Source of the DNA: Vreelandella titanicae BH1
Lineage (GTDB): Bacteria; Pseudomonadota; Gammaproteobacteria; Pseudomonadales; Halomonadaceae
DNA: 64,000 nt
Reading direction: 5' to 3'
NCBI RefSeq assembly: GCF_000336575.1
Contig: NZ_AOPO01000001.1
Span: 682,001-746,000, forward strand
Shown here: one piece after another, positions 1 through 9,900 of the stretch
How positions within the stretch are numbered: position 1 is the first letter of the stretch
Layout of the letters: every line of letters begins with the position of its first letter
Position numbers and translations under genes: made by a program
The notes under the pieces: model-generated
Seen by the model: the letters and a program-made list of their open reading frames with translations, nothing else
Told to the model about the DNA's origin: nothing
The model's database searches: none

Positions 1-1101
1 GAAGATACCTACGATACCGATGATCTGGGCACCGAATGATGCGCCGTCATTGTTCAGCGGCACTGCCAGCACGCCCCAGATACCGACAACACCGTGAACC
101 GAGATCGCGCCGACCGGATCATCCAGCTTCACTTTATCGAGGGTGACGATGGCTGCGACCACGATGATGCCGCCAATTGCGCCGATAATGGTAGCGCTCA
201 GTGCGGTCGGAGAGAGCGGATCAGCGGTGATAGCCACTAGGCCAGCCAGGGCACCGTTCAATGCCATGGTCAGGTCAGCTTTGCGGAACCACAGTTTGGC
301 CAAGATCAGTGCCGCAATCACACCACCCGCCGCTGCTGCATTAGTGTTTACAAACACCTGAGCCACGTTGTTAGCAGAATCGACAGCCGCAAGTTTAAGC
401 TCGGAACCGCCATTGAAACCGAACCAGCCCATCCACAGAATGAAGGTACCCAGCGTTGCCAGCGGCATGTTGGCACCGGGAATAGCGTGGATAGAACCGT
501 CTTTACCGTATTTACCTTTACGTGGGCCTAGCACGATCACACCCGCTAACGCAGCCGCCGCACCGGCAAGGTGCACAATGCCGGAACCCGCATAGTCAGA
601 GTAGCCCACTTCAGACAACCAGCCGCCACCCCAAGTCCAGTAGCCAGACACCGGATAGATAAACGCGGTCATTACCACAGCAAAGGCCAGGAATGCCCAC
701 AGTTTCATACGCTCAGCGACGGCACCCGACACAATTGACATGGCGGTTGCCACGAACACGACTTGGAAGAAGAAGTCAGAACGCATGGAGTAGTAGGGCG
801 CGTCATCGCCGCCTGCGGTAACCGCATCCACACTGTTTTCAGCGCCAATCAAGAAGCCCAGATTGGGCAGGAAGCCGCCAGCGCTACTGGAGTACATGAT
901 GTAGTAGCCCACCAGCAGATACATGGTGCAGGCAATGGCAAACAGCGCGATATTCTTGGTCAGGATCTCAGCGGTGTTTTTGGAGCGTACTAAGCCCGCC
1001 TCTAACATGGAGAAGCCTGCCGCCATCCACATGACGAGCACACCGCAAATTAGAAAGTAGAACGTATCGAGCGCGTAGCTCAGATCAGTCAACTCATTCA
1101 T
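1..1101 (-). CDS. amtB: Ammonium transporter AmtB, C-terminus cut by window edge
   Basis: Inner-membrane channel for ammonium/ammonia. The reading frame is open from the ATG at 1101 to the left window edge (367 codons, no stop), so the C-terminus lies outside. The protein begins MNELTDLSYALDTFYF and shows the Amt family features: a stretch GLVRSKNTAEI, the segment SGYWTWGGGWLSEVGYSDYA, then DYAGSGIVHLAGA and GWFGFNGGSE in hydrophobic segments. It lies 45 bp downstream of glnK on the same strand, the usual glnK-amtB operon in which GlnK blocks the AmtB pore when nitrogen is plentiful. Regulation is expected through the sigma-54-type promoter seen upstream of glnK. Identification is secure; only the extent is unknown. 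Confidence 0.95.
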   Translation of the reverse strand, partial: MNELTDLSYALDTFYFLICGVLVMWMAAGFSMLEAGLVRSKNTAEILTKNIALFAIACTMYLLVGYYIMYSSSAGGFLPNLGFLIGAENSVDAVTAGGDDAPYYSMRSDFFFQVVFVATAMSIVSGAVAERMKLWAFLAFAVVMTAFIYPVSGYWTWGGGWLSEVGYSDYAGSGIVHLAGAAAALAGVIVLGPRKGKYGKDGSIHAIPGANMPLATLGTFILWMGWFGFNGGSELKLAAVDSANNVAQVFVNTNAAAAGGVIAALILAKLWFRKADLTMALNGALAGLVAITADPLSPTALSATIIGAIGGIIVVAAIVTLDKVKLDDPVGAISVHGVVGIWGVLAVPLNNDGASFGAQIIGIVGIF

Positions 1102-1146
1102 TGTAAGTTCCCCGTTGAACTATAGAAATGATCCGAAAAAGCAGCG

Positions 1147-1593
<447 letters not shown>

Positions 1594-1829
1594 TTATAAG
1601 TCAGCCAATTAGCCGTCATCAAAAGTGCAGCTCAGAGCTAAATCTGAGCAAACCCATTCTCACACCACCGCTATTGCACCAAAAAAGAGCGTAAGCAAAA
1701 GTAGCCTGCTCTATTTCGATGCACACCCTGGGTTAAGCAGTAAAAGCACGCGATACATGCGAATTCGCCAACTGTTGCGTATCCTTACCGGTAAGCAATA
1801 TTTAAAGCAGGTTTATCTAGGAGAGAACG

Positions 1830-2177
1830 ATGGCGCCTCAAGACCGTATTAGCCGCTTGGCCCAGCAGATTGGTGACCGTTTACAAAACGCCTCCCAGGC
1901 GCCAGAAGATATTCAAAAGGGCGTGCAGCAAGTCGTGCGTGGCGCCTTCGACCGCCTGGAGCTTGTCTCACGGGAAGATTTCGACATTTTAATGGATGTA
2001 CTGCAGCGCACCCGTTCGCGGGTAGAGGCGTTAGAGCGCCAAGTCGCTAACCTTGAAGCAGCCGTTGATGCCTCCGCGCCAACGACGTCCACGCCGCTCG
2101 AAGCTGAAGCCCCACCAGTTCCAGAGCAGCATGCGCCGGAATCAGATGCAGAAGACGAGAAGAATAAACCCGCTTAA
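1830..2177 (+). CDS. ubiK: Ubiquinone biosynthesis accessory factor UbiK (YqiC family)
   Basis: A 115-residue protein of the BMFP/YqiC family. The N-terminal part (MAPQDRISRLAQQIGDRL onward) is amphipathic, and residues about 45-80 (SREDFDILMDVLQRTRSRVE and ALERQVANLEA) form the typical coiled coil that lets this protein trimerise. The tail (from about residue 82) is acidic and Pro/Ala-rich. UbiK binds UbiJ and assists the soluble ubiquinone-synthesis complex. An AGGAGAG ribosome site precedes the ATG. It is divergent from glnK; in related gammaproteobacteria the next gene is usually comM, which here lies about 6.8 kb further on. Confidence 0.88.
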   Translation: MAPQDRISRLAQQIGDRLQNASQAPEDIQKGVQQVVRGAFDRLELVSREDFDILMDVLQRTRSRVEALERQVANLEAAVDASAPTTSTPLEAEAPPVPEQHAPESDAEDEKNKPA

Positions 2178-2232
2178 CGTTCAAGCTTCATTAGCAGCAA
2201 TAGGGAAATGGCCTATTGCTGCGCGCACCGCA

Positions 2233-2252
2233 AAATAAATACGAATCACTAT
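2233..2252. promoter_or_regulatory. Candidate Fur box upstream of iutA-like gene
   Basis: On the minus strand the site reads GATAGTGATTCGTATTTATT, which keeps the GATA-TGAT and ATT elements of the Fur consensus with several mismatches. It lies within the N-terminal extension of the longest receptor frame, which supports a start downstream at 2321. A weak match; the assignment rests mainly on position before a siderophore receptor. Confidence 0.4.
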
Positions 2253-2320
2253 CGTTGACTTTGTTTTTCGTGGTGATACTCTCCGCCTTTGATTTTCTTA
2301 CCGTCTGCGGATTGTTCACT

Positions 2321-4498
2321 ATGCACGCCCTGTCACTATCAAACCTATCTGTTGCAAAGCTGCCTTTTGCAAAGCCTTTCTTTTCGCCGTCGTCTGTTTC
2401 AATATCTGGGCTTGTTGGCACCGGCCTGTTACTGAGCTTCTCCAATGGCGTTTTCGCCCAAAATACTGCGTCTAGCGCCGACGAGTCCATGGTGGTCGTT
2501 GGATCGCGCACTCCTAGTCAGATCAGTCAAATTCCCGGTGCTGTATGGGTAATTGACAAAGAGATGCTGCAACAGCAGACCCGCAATGGTGCAGACCTAA
2601 AGACAGCATTGGGGCATCTGGTACCGGGGTTGGATCTGGCGCCTCAAGGGCGCACCAATTATGGGCAAAACATGCGAGGCCGGGGCGTGCAGGTGCTCAT
2701 CGACGGCGTATCGCTGAACAGTTCCCGTGGGCTTTCCCGACAGTTCGATGCCATCGATCCCTTCAATATTGAGCGCGTGGAAGTGCTTTCCGGCGCCAGC
2801 AGCCTGTATGGCGGCGGTGCTACGGGGGGCTTGATCAATATCATTACCCGCAAAGGTGAAGAAGGCCTGAACTGGCGTACTGAAGCAGGCATCACCACCG
2901 GCTTCAACAACAGCGATGACATAGATCGACGCCTCGCACAATCCATCAGCGGTGGTAACGAGCGGGTTCAAGGCTATCTGGGTACCGCCATTGGCGACAA
3001 CGGCCGCCACTATGACGGCAGCGGCCAGGAAATCTTTCCCGATATCGCCCAGACCGACCTACAGGATAATCGCAGCATTGATGTATTGGGCAACCTCTCT
3101 TTCCGCTTGACCGATGAACAGAGTCTGGAACTGGGTGCCCAGCTGTACCGTTCAGGCTATGAAGGTGACCGGGGTGTTTACTTTCCCAACCTCGACGCTG
3201 CCACGCCCAACTTGAACGATGCCGAAATTCGCGATGGCTACCGTTCACAGCGCGATCCGGAAACCGACCGTAAGCTCGTCAACGTCAACTATCACCACGC
3301 CAACCTGTGGGGGCAAAACTTCTACCTGCAGGCATTCCACCGGGAGGAGGAGTCCAGCTTCCAGGCATTTCCCTACCCAGTCGCCGACGGCCTGCAATTT
3401 CGCGCCTCGCAACAAAACACCGATTTAAGCGGCATCAAAGCGCTGTTTGAATCGCGCCTGGGTGATGACGTTTCGCTAACCTACGGCCTCGATCTGGATC
3501 GTGAAACCTTCGATGCCAGCCAGATGCTGTTCGATACCGACATATCGGATGCTTCCGGCGGCCTGGTTCAGCAGGCATCGGGGGTTGAGCCTCGCTACCC
3601 CGGTTATCAAGTGGACGGGCTTTCAGGCTTCCTCCAGGGCGACTGGCAGGCCACCCAGGCGCTCAAGCTCTCCGCAGGGTTGCGGCAGCAGCATATGGAC
3701 GTCGAGGTGGATGAATTCCAGGGGATTCCTGGCGGCGAGAATGACTATGAAGCAACGCTCTTCAATGCCAGCGCCCTCTACGACTACGGCAACGGTCACC
3801 AGAACTGGCTGCAGTTTAGCCAGGGCTTCGAACTGCCAGATCCTGCCAAATATTACGGCAAGAGCCCCGACGTAAGTGTCGATAACAACCCGTTATCTGC
3901 CATCGAGACGGATCAGATAGAGCTAGGCTGGCGCTACCAGGGTGGCAACTGGACGACCCAAACAGCGCTTTACTACGCCTGGTCGGACAAAGCGGTAGAG
4001 AACGCCGAGGATTTAAGCGTCAGCGTCGTCGATGAGAAGAAACGCGACTTCGGCCTGGAAAGCGCCGTGACCCGTTACTTTGATAATGGCCTGGAGGCAG
4101 GGGGCACCCTGCACCTGGTGCGTTCCGAGCAGGAGAACGACCAAGGGGAGTGGGAGAAGCGTGACGCCCGCTATGCATCGCTCTCTTCCGCCACTGCCTT
4201 TATTGGCTGGACGGACTATGTACGTTCGGCTCGCTTGCAGGCCAACCACAACTTCGACCTGAAAGACGATGCCGACCGCGAGATCGATGGCAATACCACC
4301 CTCGACTTATCGCTCAGCCAGGAAACCGATTTTGGCACCTTAAGCCTGGGAGTGCAGAACCTGCTGGATGATCAGTACTCCACCGTCTGGGGTCAGCGAG
4401 CCGCCATGTTCTATTCGCCCTACTACGGCCCAGAGTACCTCTACGACTACCAGGGCCGCGGGCGTACTTACACCCTGAACTGGTCGATGGAGTACTGA
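2321..4498 (+). CDS. iutA: TonB-dependent ferric-siderophore receptor, IutA (aerobactin)-like
   Basis: Outer-membrane receptor of 725 residues from the ATG chosen here (the frame is open from a TTG at 2216, but only this start gives a plausible signal peptide ending GVFAQ). The plug domain contains GADLKTALGHLVPGLDL, RTNYGQNMRGRGVQVLIDGV, SIDPFNIE-like IDPFNIERVEVLSGASSLYG and GGATGGLINIITRKG, closely following remembered E. coli IutA. The C-terminus, NLLDDQYSTVWGQRA then LYDYQGRGRTYTLNWSMEY, also matches the IutA ending and finishes in an aromatic as barrel proteins do. Predicted to import aerobactin or a related hydroxamate-citrate siderophore. No aerobactin biosynthesis genes are present here, so it may take up siderophores made by others. 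It is followed by an AraC-type regulator. Confidence 0.85.
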   Translation: MHALSLSNLSVAKLPFAKPFFSPSSVSISGLVGTGLLLSFSNGVFAQNTASSADESMVVVGSRTPSQISQIPGAVWVIDKEMLQQQTRNGADLKTALGHLVPGLDLAPQGRTNYGQNMRGRGVQVLIDGVSLNSSRGLSRQFDAIDPFNIERVEVLSGASSLYGGGATGGLINIITRKGEEGLNWRTEAGITTGFNNSDDIDRRLAQSISGGNERVQGYLGTAIGDNGRHYDGSGQEIFPDIAQTDLQDNRSIDVLGNLSFRLTDEQSLELGAQLYRSGYEGDRGVYFPNLDAATPNLNDAEIRDGYRSQRDPETDRKLVNVNYHHANLWGQNFYLQAFHREEESSFQAFPYPVADGLQFRASQQNTDLSGIKALFESRLGDDVSLTYGLDLDRETFDASQMLFDTDISDASGGLVQQASGVEPRYPGYQVDGLSGFLQGDWQATQALKLSAGLRQQHMDVEVDEFQGIPGGENDYEATLFNASALYDYGNGHQNWLQFSQGFELPDPAKYYGKSPDVSVDNNPLSAIETDQIELGWRYQGGNWTTQTALYYAWSDKAVENAEDLSVSVVDEKKRDFGLESAVTRYFDNGLEAGGTLHLVRSEQENDQGEWEKRDARYASLSSATAFIGWTDYVRSARLQANHNFDLKDDADREIDGNTTLDLSLSQETDFGTLSLGVQNLLDDQYSTVWGQRAAMFYSPYYGPEYLYDYQGRGRTYTLNWSMEY

Positions 4499-4547
4499 GT
4501 GCTGGTTCGCTACTCGCTGACAACCGCTCAAGGGTGAGGTAACGGGG

Positions 4548-5546
4548 ATGGCTACACTCGGCTCAATAACGTCATCTTGCGTACCACTAACCACCCATGA
4601 CCTGCTGGCTATTGGTCAGCGCTTCGGGATCGACTACCGCTTTCCCGAAGCGCCTGACCGCTCCCAGCCAGCGCCTTGTGTTGCCCATGGGCGGGTGATG
4701 GACGTTGAGGTAGACCCCACGCTGCGGGTGACACACTCTGATCTTGATGTCCTGCACGCTTACGCCTCCACTTCCCGGCGTGCCGCGCCGTGGTTTCTCA
4801 GCGTGATACTCGAGGGCCATATCCAAGTCGGCCTAGGGCACCAGTCGTTTCAGTTGCAGGCCGGCGACGCCTTCAGTGCCCATTTCAACGAGCAGACCGG
4901 GCTTGAGGTCTTCCAGCCCGCGCCACAACGATTGCGCATTCTCAACGTATCGATTCTGGCTTGCACAGAGCCTCTCTCTTTCTCGCCCATTAGCTGTTCG
5001 CCTATCAATGTTGCCCCTCCGGCAGCGCCCGTACTGCATACTTGGCAGGTGCCGCAGTTCCTTATCCATAGTCTGGAGGCAGCACTGGCTTCGAACTGGT
5101 CAGTAGAGCGGCAGCGCCTGCTATGGCAGGGGCTCGCGCTCCAGTTGTTAGCTCATGGGCTGCCTGCCGCCTCCCTTGAGTCCAGCGACGAAGAAAAGGC
5201 AGTCAGCCTGCCACCGGGTTTAACCCAGCGCGACCACCAGCGCCTGGAGCACTTGCGTCAGCAGCTCGAACACTCCCCCAACCAGGATTATCGGCTTGAG
5301 CAGTTGGCCCGCAATGCCGCGATGAGCCCGAGCAGCCTACGCACCAAGTTTCACCGCTGTTACGGCTGCTCGATATTCGACTACCTACGACGTTGTCGCC
5401 TGACCCAAGCTCAAGCGTACTTACGCAAAGGTTATAGCGTGCAGCAAACCGCTCACGCCTGTGGCTACCGCCACGCCACCAATTTTGCCACCGCCTTTAA
5501 GCGCGCTTTTGGCATTGCGCCCCATGAAGTACACCATCGCCATTAA
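4548..5546 (+). CDS. AraC-family transcriptional regulator (PchR-like)
   Basis: 332 residues. The C-terminal ~100 residues form a two-helix-turn-helix AraC domain (NQDYRLEQLARNAAMSPSSL ... QQTAHACGYRHATNFATAFK ... FGIAPHEV). The N-terminal ~200 residues would be the ligand-binding part. It sits between two TonB-dependent receptors and is co-directional with them. In this setting AraC proteins of the PchR/RhrA type usually activate a receptor gene when the ferric siderophore is bound; that role is inferred from context. Start at 4548 has a GGTGAGGT ribosome site upstream. The exact siderophore sensed cannot be read from sequence. Confidence 0.85.
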   Translation: MATLGSITSSCVPLTTHDLLAIGQRFGIDYRFPEAPDRSQPAPCVAHGRVMDVEVDPTLRVTHSDLDVLHAYASTSRRAAPWFLSVILEGHIQVGLGHQSFQLQAGDAFSAHFNEQTGLEVFQPAPQRLRILNVSILACTEPLSFSPISCSPINVAPPAAPVLHTWQVPQFLIHSLEAALASNWSVERQRLLWQGLALQLLAHGLPAASLESSDEEKAVSLPPGLTQRDHQRLEHLRQQLEHSPNQDYRLEQLARNAAMSPSSLRTKFHRCYGCSIFDYLRRCRLTQAQAYLRKGYSVQQTAHACGYRHATNFATAFKRAFGIAPHEVHHRH

Positions 5547-5650
5547 AGCCGCAGGGTTGTTTTTGGAGCGCTAAGTTCCTCTGTTGGACGTTTTTTGGCA
5601 GTACGCATACTCCCTTTGTCATTGCGCATACCTTTCAGTAGCCATTAAGC

Positions 5651-5668
5651 GCAATAATTCTCATTAAC
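5651..5668. promoter_or_regulatory. Fur box upstream of fhuA/foxA-like receptor
   Basis: On the minus strand the site reads GTTAATGAGAATTATTGC; 13 of 18 positions agree with the Fur consensus and the core AATGAgAATtATT differs at two positions. It lies about 35 bp upstream of the receptor start and 105 bp after the AraC gene, so iron repression of the receptor is likely. Confidence 0.65.
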
Positions 5669-5703
5669 ACATTGGTTAATTGATGCTTATTGCAGGTGCC
5701 TCC

Positions 5704-7806
5704 ATGCTCATCCCCCATCACCGTTTTCTACGCTCTCCGCTTAGCGTCGCCGTTCTCTCGGCACTGGCTGTTTCCCCGGTATACGCTCAAGAAAGCACCG
5801 AGTTAGCCACCGTCACGGTGACTGCCCAGCAGGCTGCCACCAAAGTGGAAACGCCGACGATCGAAATACCCCAGAGCGTTTCCACGATCACCCGCGAACA
5901 GATGGATAACCGCGGCGTAAGTACCGTGCAGCGCGCCACCGACTACACGCCAGGTGTTTACAGCAATCAGGTAGGCGCCTCCAATCGCTTCGACTACCTG
6001 GTACTGCGCGGTTTTTCTGACGGCAGCTTGAGCAATACCTTCCTGGATGGCCTGAAAGTAATGGGGGATGCCAACTCCCATAGCAGTATGCGCATTGACC
6101 CATGGTTTCTGGAAAGCATTGAAGTGGTGCGCGGGCCCGCCTCGGTACTCTATGGACGCGCTTCCCCTGGCGGGGTGGTCGCCCTGAACAGCAAGCGGCC
6201 GGAATTTGAACAGGGCGGTGAGCTGCGTTTTCGAGTGGGTAATCATAACCAGCGCAGCGCCGCTTTTGACCTCACCGGGCCGATTGGCGAAGAGCAGCGG
6301 GTGGCCTTTCGCCTAACCGGGATTGCCAGCGCCGCGGATACCCAGTTTGGCCCGGCAGAAGAGCAGCGCTACGCCATTGCGCCCCGGCTCACCTGGGATA
6401 TCACCGATGACACCAGCCTCACCGTAGAAGCCTACCTACAGGATGAACCCGAAGGCGGCTACCACTCCGGCGTACCCTATGAGGGGGCCGTGGTCGCCCA
6501 TAATGGCCACAAGATCAGCAACAACTTCTTTGATGGTGAAAAGGATTACGACACCTACGAGCGAACCCAACGCATGTTCGGCTACGCCCTGGAACACCGC
6601 TTCAACGACCAGGTGACCGGCCGCCAATTGATGCGCTATCTCAATTCCGACGTAGTGCTCAATCAAGTCTATGGCTATGGTTGGACGTCACCGACCTCTG
6701 ACGAGCTCACCCGCTACTACTCCGGCAGCAATGAATCTCTGGAAGCCTGGACACTCGATAACCAGCTTGAAGCCACACTCAGCAGCGGCTTTATGGATCA
6801 CACGCTGCTGTTTGGAGTGGATTACCAGCAGCGGGAAAACGACGTGTCATGGCCCACTGGGTATTTCCCGCCGCTCAATGCGTTTGACCCGGTTTATGGC
6901 AGCGACCCCATCGAGTTTTACGCCCCGGTGCGCGAACGCCATGAGATCGACCAGACCGGGGTTTACCTGCAAGACCAGATAGCCCTCGTTAACTGGCGCT
7001 TCACCCTGGGTGGCCGCTACGACTGGGTCAATATCGACAATGCCAACCGCGATAGCGGTGATACCAGTTCCCTTAGCGACACCCAGTTCAGTGGCCGCGC
7101 CGGGGTGGTCTACCTGTTCGATAACGGCGTAGCGCCCTACCTGAGCTACTCTACCGCCTTCACCCCCACCAGTTTCGTGGATGAGAGTGGCGATCTGCTC
7201 CAGCCCATGGAAGGCGAACAGTGGGAAACCGGCGTTAAATACCAGCCTAACGGTAGCCAAAACCAATACAGCGCGGCGCTGTTCCATATCGGTCAGGAGA
7301 ACGTCGCCACCAAAGAGCAGCCCACCGACCCATACCGAGCCGTAGGGGAGATCGAATCCCAAGGGTTGGAGCTGGAAGCGCAAACCCAGCTAACGGATAC
7401 CCTCTCGCTTCAGGCAGGCTATAGCTTCACCGACATCACCTACGCCAAAAGCGATGATGGCAACCAGGGCAACAACGCGATTTACTCCCCACGGCACCAA
7501 GTGCAGCTATGGGGCCACTACCAGGCCAACGACGGCTGGCTGAACGGCGTGGATATGGGTGTCGGCGTGCGTCACTACGCCGATATCGCCGCTGACCGGG
7601 CCAATACCGAAACCGTGCCCGACTACACTCTGGTGGATGCCACCATTGGCTACGACCTCAGCCAACTCGGCGTAGAAGGGGTCGAAACACGTTTAAACGT
7701 GAACAATTTATTGGATAAAGAGTACGTGGCCTCCTGCAACTCCCTGGAGTACTGCTACTTCGGTGCCGAGCGCGGCGTCACCGCCAGTGTTCACTACCGT
7801 TTCTAA
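5704..7806 (+). CDS. TonB-dependent hydroxamate siderophore receptor, FhuA/FoxA type
   Basis: Outer-membrane receptor, 700 residues from the ATG at 5704 (AGGTG ribosome site; the frame opens at a TTG at 5680). Signal peptide of about 25 residues ends SPVYAQ. The plug has IPQSVSTITREQMDNRG, YLVLRGFSDGSLSNTFLDGL and VEVVRGPASVLYGRASPGG. The C-terminus has RLNVNNLLDKEYVASCNS and then CYFGAERGVTASVHYRF, the Cys pair and terminal Phe typical of FhuA and FoxA. It should bind a ferric hydroxamate such as ferrichrome or ferrioxamine; which one cannot be decided from sequence. The neighbouring fhuD supports hydroxamate use. Confidence 0.85.
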   Translation: MLIPHHRFLRSPLSVAVLSALAVSPVYAQESTELATVTVTAQQAATKVETPTIEIPQSVSTITREQMDNRGVSTVQRATDYTPGVYSNQVGASNRFDYLVLRGFSDGSLSNTFLDGLKVMGDANSHSSMRIDPWFLESIEVVRGPASVLYGRASPGGVVALNSKRPEFEQGGELRFRVGNHNQRSAAFDLTGPIGEEQRVAFRLTGIASAADTQFGPAEEQRYAIAPRLTWDITDDTSLTVEAYLQDEPEGGYHSGVPYEGAVVAHNGHKISNNFFDGEKDYDTYERTQRMFGYALEHRFNDQVTGRQLMRYLNSDVVLNQVYGYGWTSPTSDELTRYYSGSNESLEAWTLDNQLEATLSSGFMDHTLLFGVDYQQRENDVSWPTGYFPPLNAFDPVYGSDPIEFYAPVRERHEIDQTGVYLQDQIALVNWRFTLGGRYDWVNIDNANRDSGDTSSLSDTQFSGRAGVVYLFDNGVAPYLSYSTAFTPTSFVDESGDLLQPMEGEQWETGVKYQPNGSQNQYSAALFHIGQENVATKEQPTDPYRAVGEIESQGLELEAQTQLTDTLSLQAGYSFTDITYAKSDDGNQGNNAIYSPRHQVQLWGHYQANDGWLNGVDMGVGVRHYADIAADRANTETVPDYTLVDATIGYDLSQLGVEGVETRLNVNNLLDKEYVASCNSLEYCYFGAERGVTASVHYRF

Positions 7807-7871
7807 ACGCTCGTGCTAGGCGACGGCTCAAGCCCTTGTCTAAGCATTATTAACTTATTGTAACCTAACCT

Positions 7872-7900
7872 GCCCAGGCCACTGTGCCTGGGCTTTTTTT
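7872..7900 (+). terminator. Rho-independent terminator after FhuA-like receptor
   Basis: Perfect 8-bp stem GCCCAGGC / GCCTGGGC with a 6-base loop, followed by seven T residues. It ends the receptor transcript, so fhuD downstream needs its own promoter. Confidence 0.9.
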
Positions 7901-7921
7901 CTTGAATGCAGGTTTGCAAAC

Positions 7922-7940
7922 AATAAATATTATCGTTTAA
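7922..7940. promoter_or_regulatory. Weak candidate Fur box upstream of fhuD
   Basis: AATAAATATTATCGTTTAA keeps about 12 of 19 positions of the Fur consensus. It lies about 37 bp before the fhuD start, just after the terminator. Position makes it plausible; the match alone would not. Confidence 0.35.
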
Positions 7941-7976
7941 ATACAGCTCTTATTTTCTGGATGGCCTCTCACCACC

Positions 7977-8876
7977 ATGTGCCACACCAACCTGTTCTCA
8001 TTGCTCGCGCGCTGCGGGCTGTTCGCTGTTTGTATGCTGAGCGTTTCTACTGCCCAGGCGCAGTGGGCCACGGTGGACTGGACGATTGCCGAAACCTTGC
8101 TGGCGATTGATGCGCCGGTTAGCAGCGTCGCCCAGCAGAGTGACTACCATGCCTGGGTAGGCGAGCCACGTATTCCCGATAGTGCCACCGATATGGGCCT
8201 GCGCACCCAGCCCAACATGGAACTACTGGCCCAAGTGCCGCCAGAGCAAACGCTGATCTCGCCCATGTTTGCCGGTTTGACACCGCGCCTGGAGCGCATC
8301 GCCCCGGTCACTTCATTCTCGCTCTACTCCCCCGGCACCGATACCTGGCAGGAAATGCAAACCCTGACCCGTCAGCTAGGCGAGTTAACCGAGCGCCAGC
8401 CCCAGGCCGAGCAGCTTATTGAAGACACCCAAACATTGATGGCCACGCTGCGCGAATCCCGGCCCCTCTCACAGTCAGAAATCGCACCGCTACTGATGGT
8501 GCAGTTTATGGATGCCCGCCACGTGCGGGTGTTTGGGGAAAACAGCTTGTACAACGCCGTTCTGGAGCAGCTCGACCTCCCCAATGCCTGGGATCAATCC
8601 ACAAATGCCTGGGGATTTGCGCTGGTAGGGATTGAAGCGCTGGCGCGCTACCCAGAAGTAACGATGGTAATCATCGACCCGCTGCCCGCCGGAGCCGAAG
8701 AGAAGCTTGCAAAAAGCGGCCTGTGGCAGCAGCTCCCCAGCGTCAGGCACGACAGGATAATTCACCTGCCGCCGGTATGGAGCTTCGGCGCGCTGCCCTC
8801 CGCCCAGCGCTTTGCCCGGAAGCTGACTACGGCGCTAGAGGCTGCGCCATCGGTTAGCCATCAGGGCAATGAGTAG
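7977..8876 (+). CDS. fhuD: Periplasmic ferric-hydroxamate binding protein FhuD
   Basis: 299 residues with a signal peptide ending STAQAQ. It follows the FhuD pattern: VDWTIAETLLAI, YHAWVGEPRIP, MGLRTQPNMELL, then RHVRVFGENSLYNAVLEQLD, PNAWDQSTNAWGFALVGIE and LPPVWSFGALPSA. These agree with remembered E. coli FhuD over the whole length. The protein would hand iron-hydroxamate complexes to an inner-membrane FhuB/FhuC transporter. That permease and ATPase are not in this window; the next gene is comM. Co-directional with the receptor but separated from it by a terminator. Confidence 0.85.
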   Translation: MCHTNLFSLLARCGLFAVCMLSVSTAQAQWATVDWTIAETLLAIDAPVSSVAQQSDYHAWVGEPRIPDSATDMGLRTQPNMELLAQVPPEQTLISPMFAGLTPRLERIAPVTSFSLYSPGTDTWQEMQTLTRQLGELTERQPQAEQLIEDTQTLMATLRESRPLSQSEIAPLLMVQFMDARHVRVFGENSLYNAVLEQLDLPNAWDQSTNAWGFALVGIEALARYPEVTMVIIDPLPAGAEEKLAKSGLWQQLPSVRHDRIIHLPPVWSFGALPSAQRFARKLTTALEAAPSVSHQGNE

Positions 8877-8982
8877 AAGAACGTGAAGCTACCAAAGCGT
8901 TCTTAATTACGATAGGTTAAATACTTAAGGTAATGTAGCTTTAGCTTACATTGTCGTGAGTAACAACAGCAGAGGAAAGGCG

Positions 8983-9900
8983 ATGACGCTTGCCATCGTA
9001 GCCACGCGCGCAGGCGTAGGTTTAGATGCACCGGCGGTGCATGTTGAGGTACATCTGGCCAACGGCTTGCCGGGCCTAACGCTAGTGGGCTTGCCGGAAA
9101 CGGCGGTAAAAGAGAGCCGCGAACGGGTGCGCAGTGCACTGGTTAATGCAGGCTTTGATTTTCCCAATACCCGCCGTATTACCTTAAACCTCGCCCCCGC
9201 CGATCTACCTAAGGAGGGTGGCCGTTTTGATCTGCCCATTGCCCTAGGTATCCTCGCCGCCTCCGGGCAAATTCCCGTGGAAGCGCTGGAAGGTATGGAG
9301 TGCGCTGGTGAGCTGGCCCTGGATGGCAAGCTGCGCGCGGTGCCGGGCATACTGCCCTTTGCCCTGGCCACCCGGCGGGCGAAAAAAGCACTGATCATTC
9401 CCCGCGACTGCGCCGATGAAGCCGCCCTGGCAGGCGATTTGCCGGTGCTGCCTGCCGATACTCTCTGGCAGGTAGTGGCGCACTTACTCGCTCAAGAGAA
9501 GATACCCCCGCACAAGCTCAGCGCTTCGGTGAAAACCACCGCCCCGGTGGATGACCTTGCCGATGTGCGCGGCCAACAGCAGGCTCGCCGTGCGCTGGAA
9601 GTCGCGGCGGCCGGGGGGCATAACCTGTTGTTTGCAGGCCCTCCTGGCACCGGCAAAACCATGCTGGCCAGCCGCCTGCCGGGCATTCTGCCGCCGCTCT
9701 CTGAGGAGGATGCTCTGGCAGTCGCTGCTGTGCGCTCGGTTTGCGGGTTACCGCTGGAAGCGGACTGGGGAAGAAGGCCATTTCGACAGCCCCATCACAG
9801 TGCCAGCGGCGCCGCCCTGGTAGGTGGCGGCTGTCATTTTCAACAATTGTTGCGACTAAACAATAATTACTGCGACAATCTCTATGTTGAGTTTACATAG
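8983..9900 (+). pseudogene. comM: comM (YifB family AAA+ ATPase), 5' part, interrupted by transposon
   Basis: The first 283 codons (8983-9831) are genuine ComM: N-terminal Mg-chelatase-like domain (VEVHLANGLPGLTLVGLPET, KEGGRFDLPIALGIL) and Walker A GPPGTGKTM. The frame is then broken after ALVGGG by the left end of a Tn7-like element and runs 23 residues into it before a stop at 9900. The ATG at 8983 has an AGAGGAAAGG ribosome site. The remaining part resumes at 21687. ComM is a branch-migration helicase needed for efficient natural transformation; the split should abolish it, since the Walker A and the Walker B/arginine-finger parts are separated. Confidence 0.95.
9827..9831. repeat. 5-bp target-site duplication, left copy (GCGGC)
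   Basis: GCGGC directly before the element's first base; the same five bases follow its last base at 21682-21686. Removing the element and one copy restores an uninterrupted frame: GGT GGC GGC TCA AAA CCC, giving VGGGSKPKPGE, the expected ComM sequence. Confidence 0.95.

Noticed and set aside
2216-2320. 35-residue N-terminal extension of the IutA-like receptor
   Set aside because: It overlaps a candidate Fur box, begins with TTG, and would place hydrophobic segments before the real signal peptide.
2597-3248. Long minus-strand frames inside receptor, glcB, yheS and other genes
   Set aside because: They lie antisense or out of frame within well-identified genes, have no family features or ribosome sites, and reflect codon bias.
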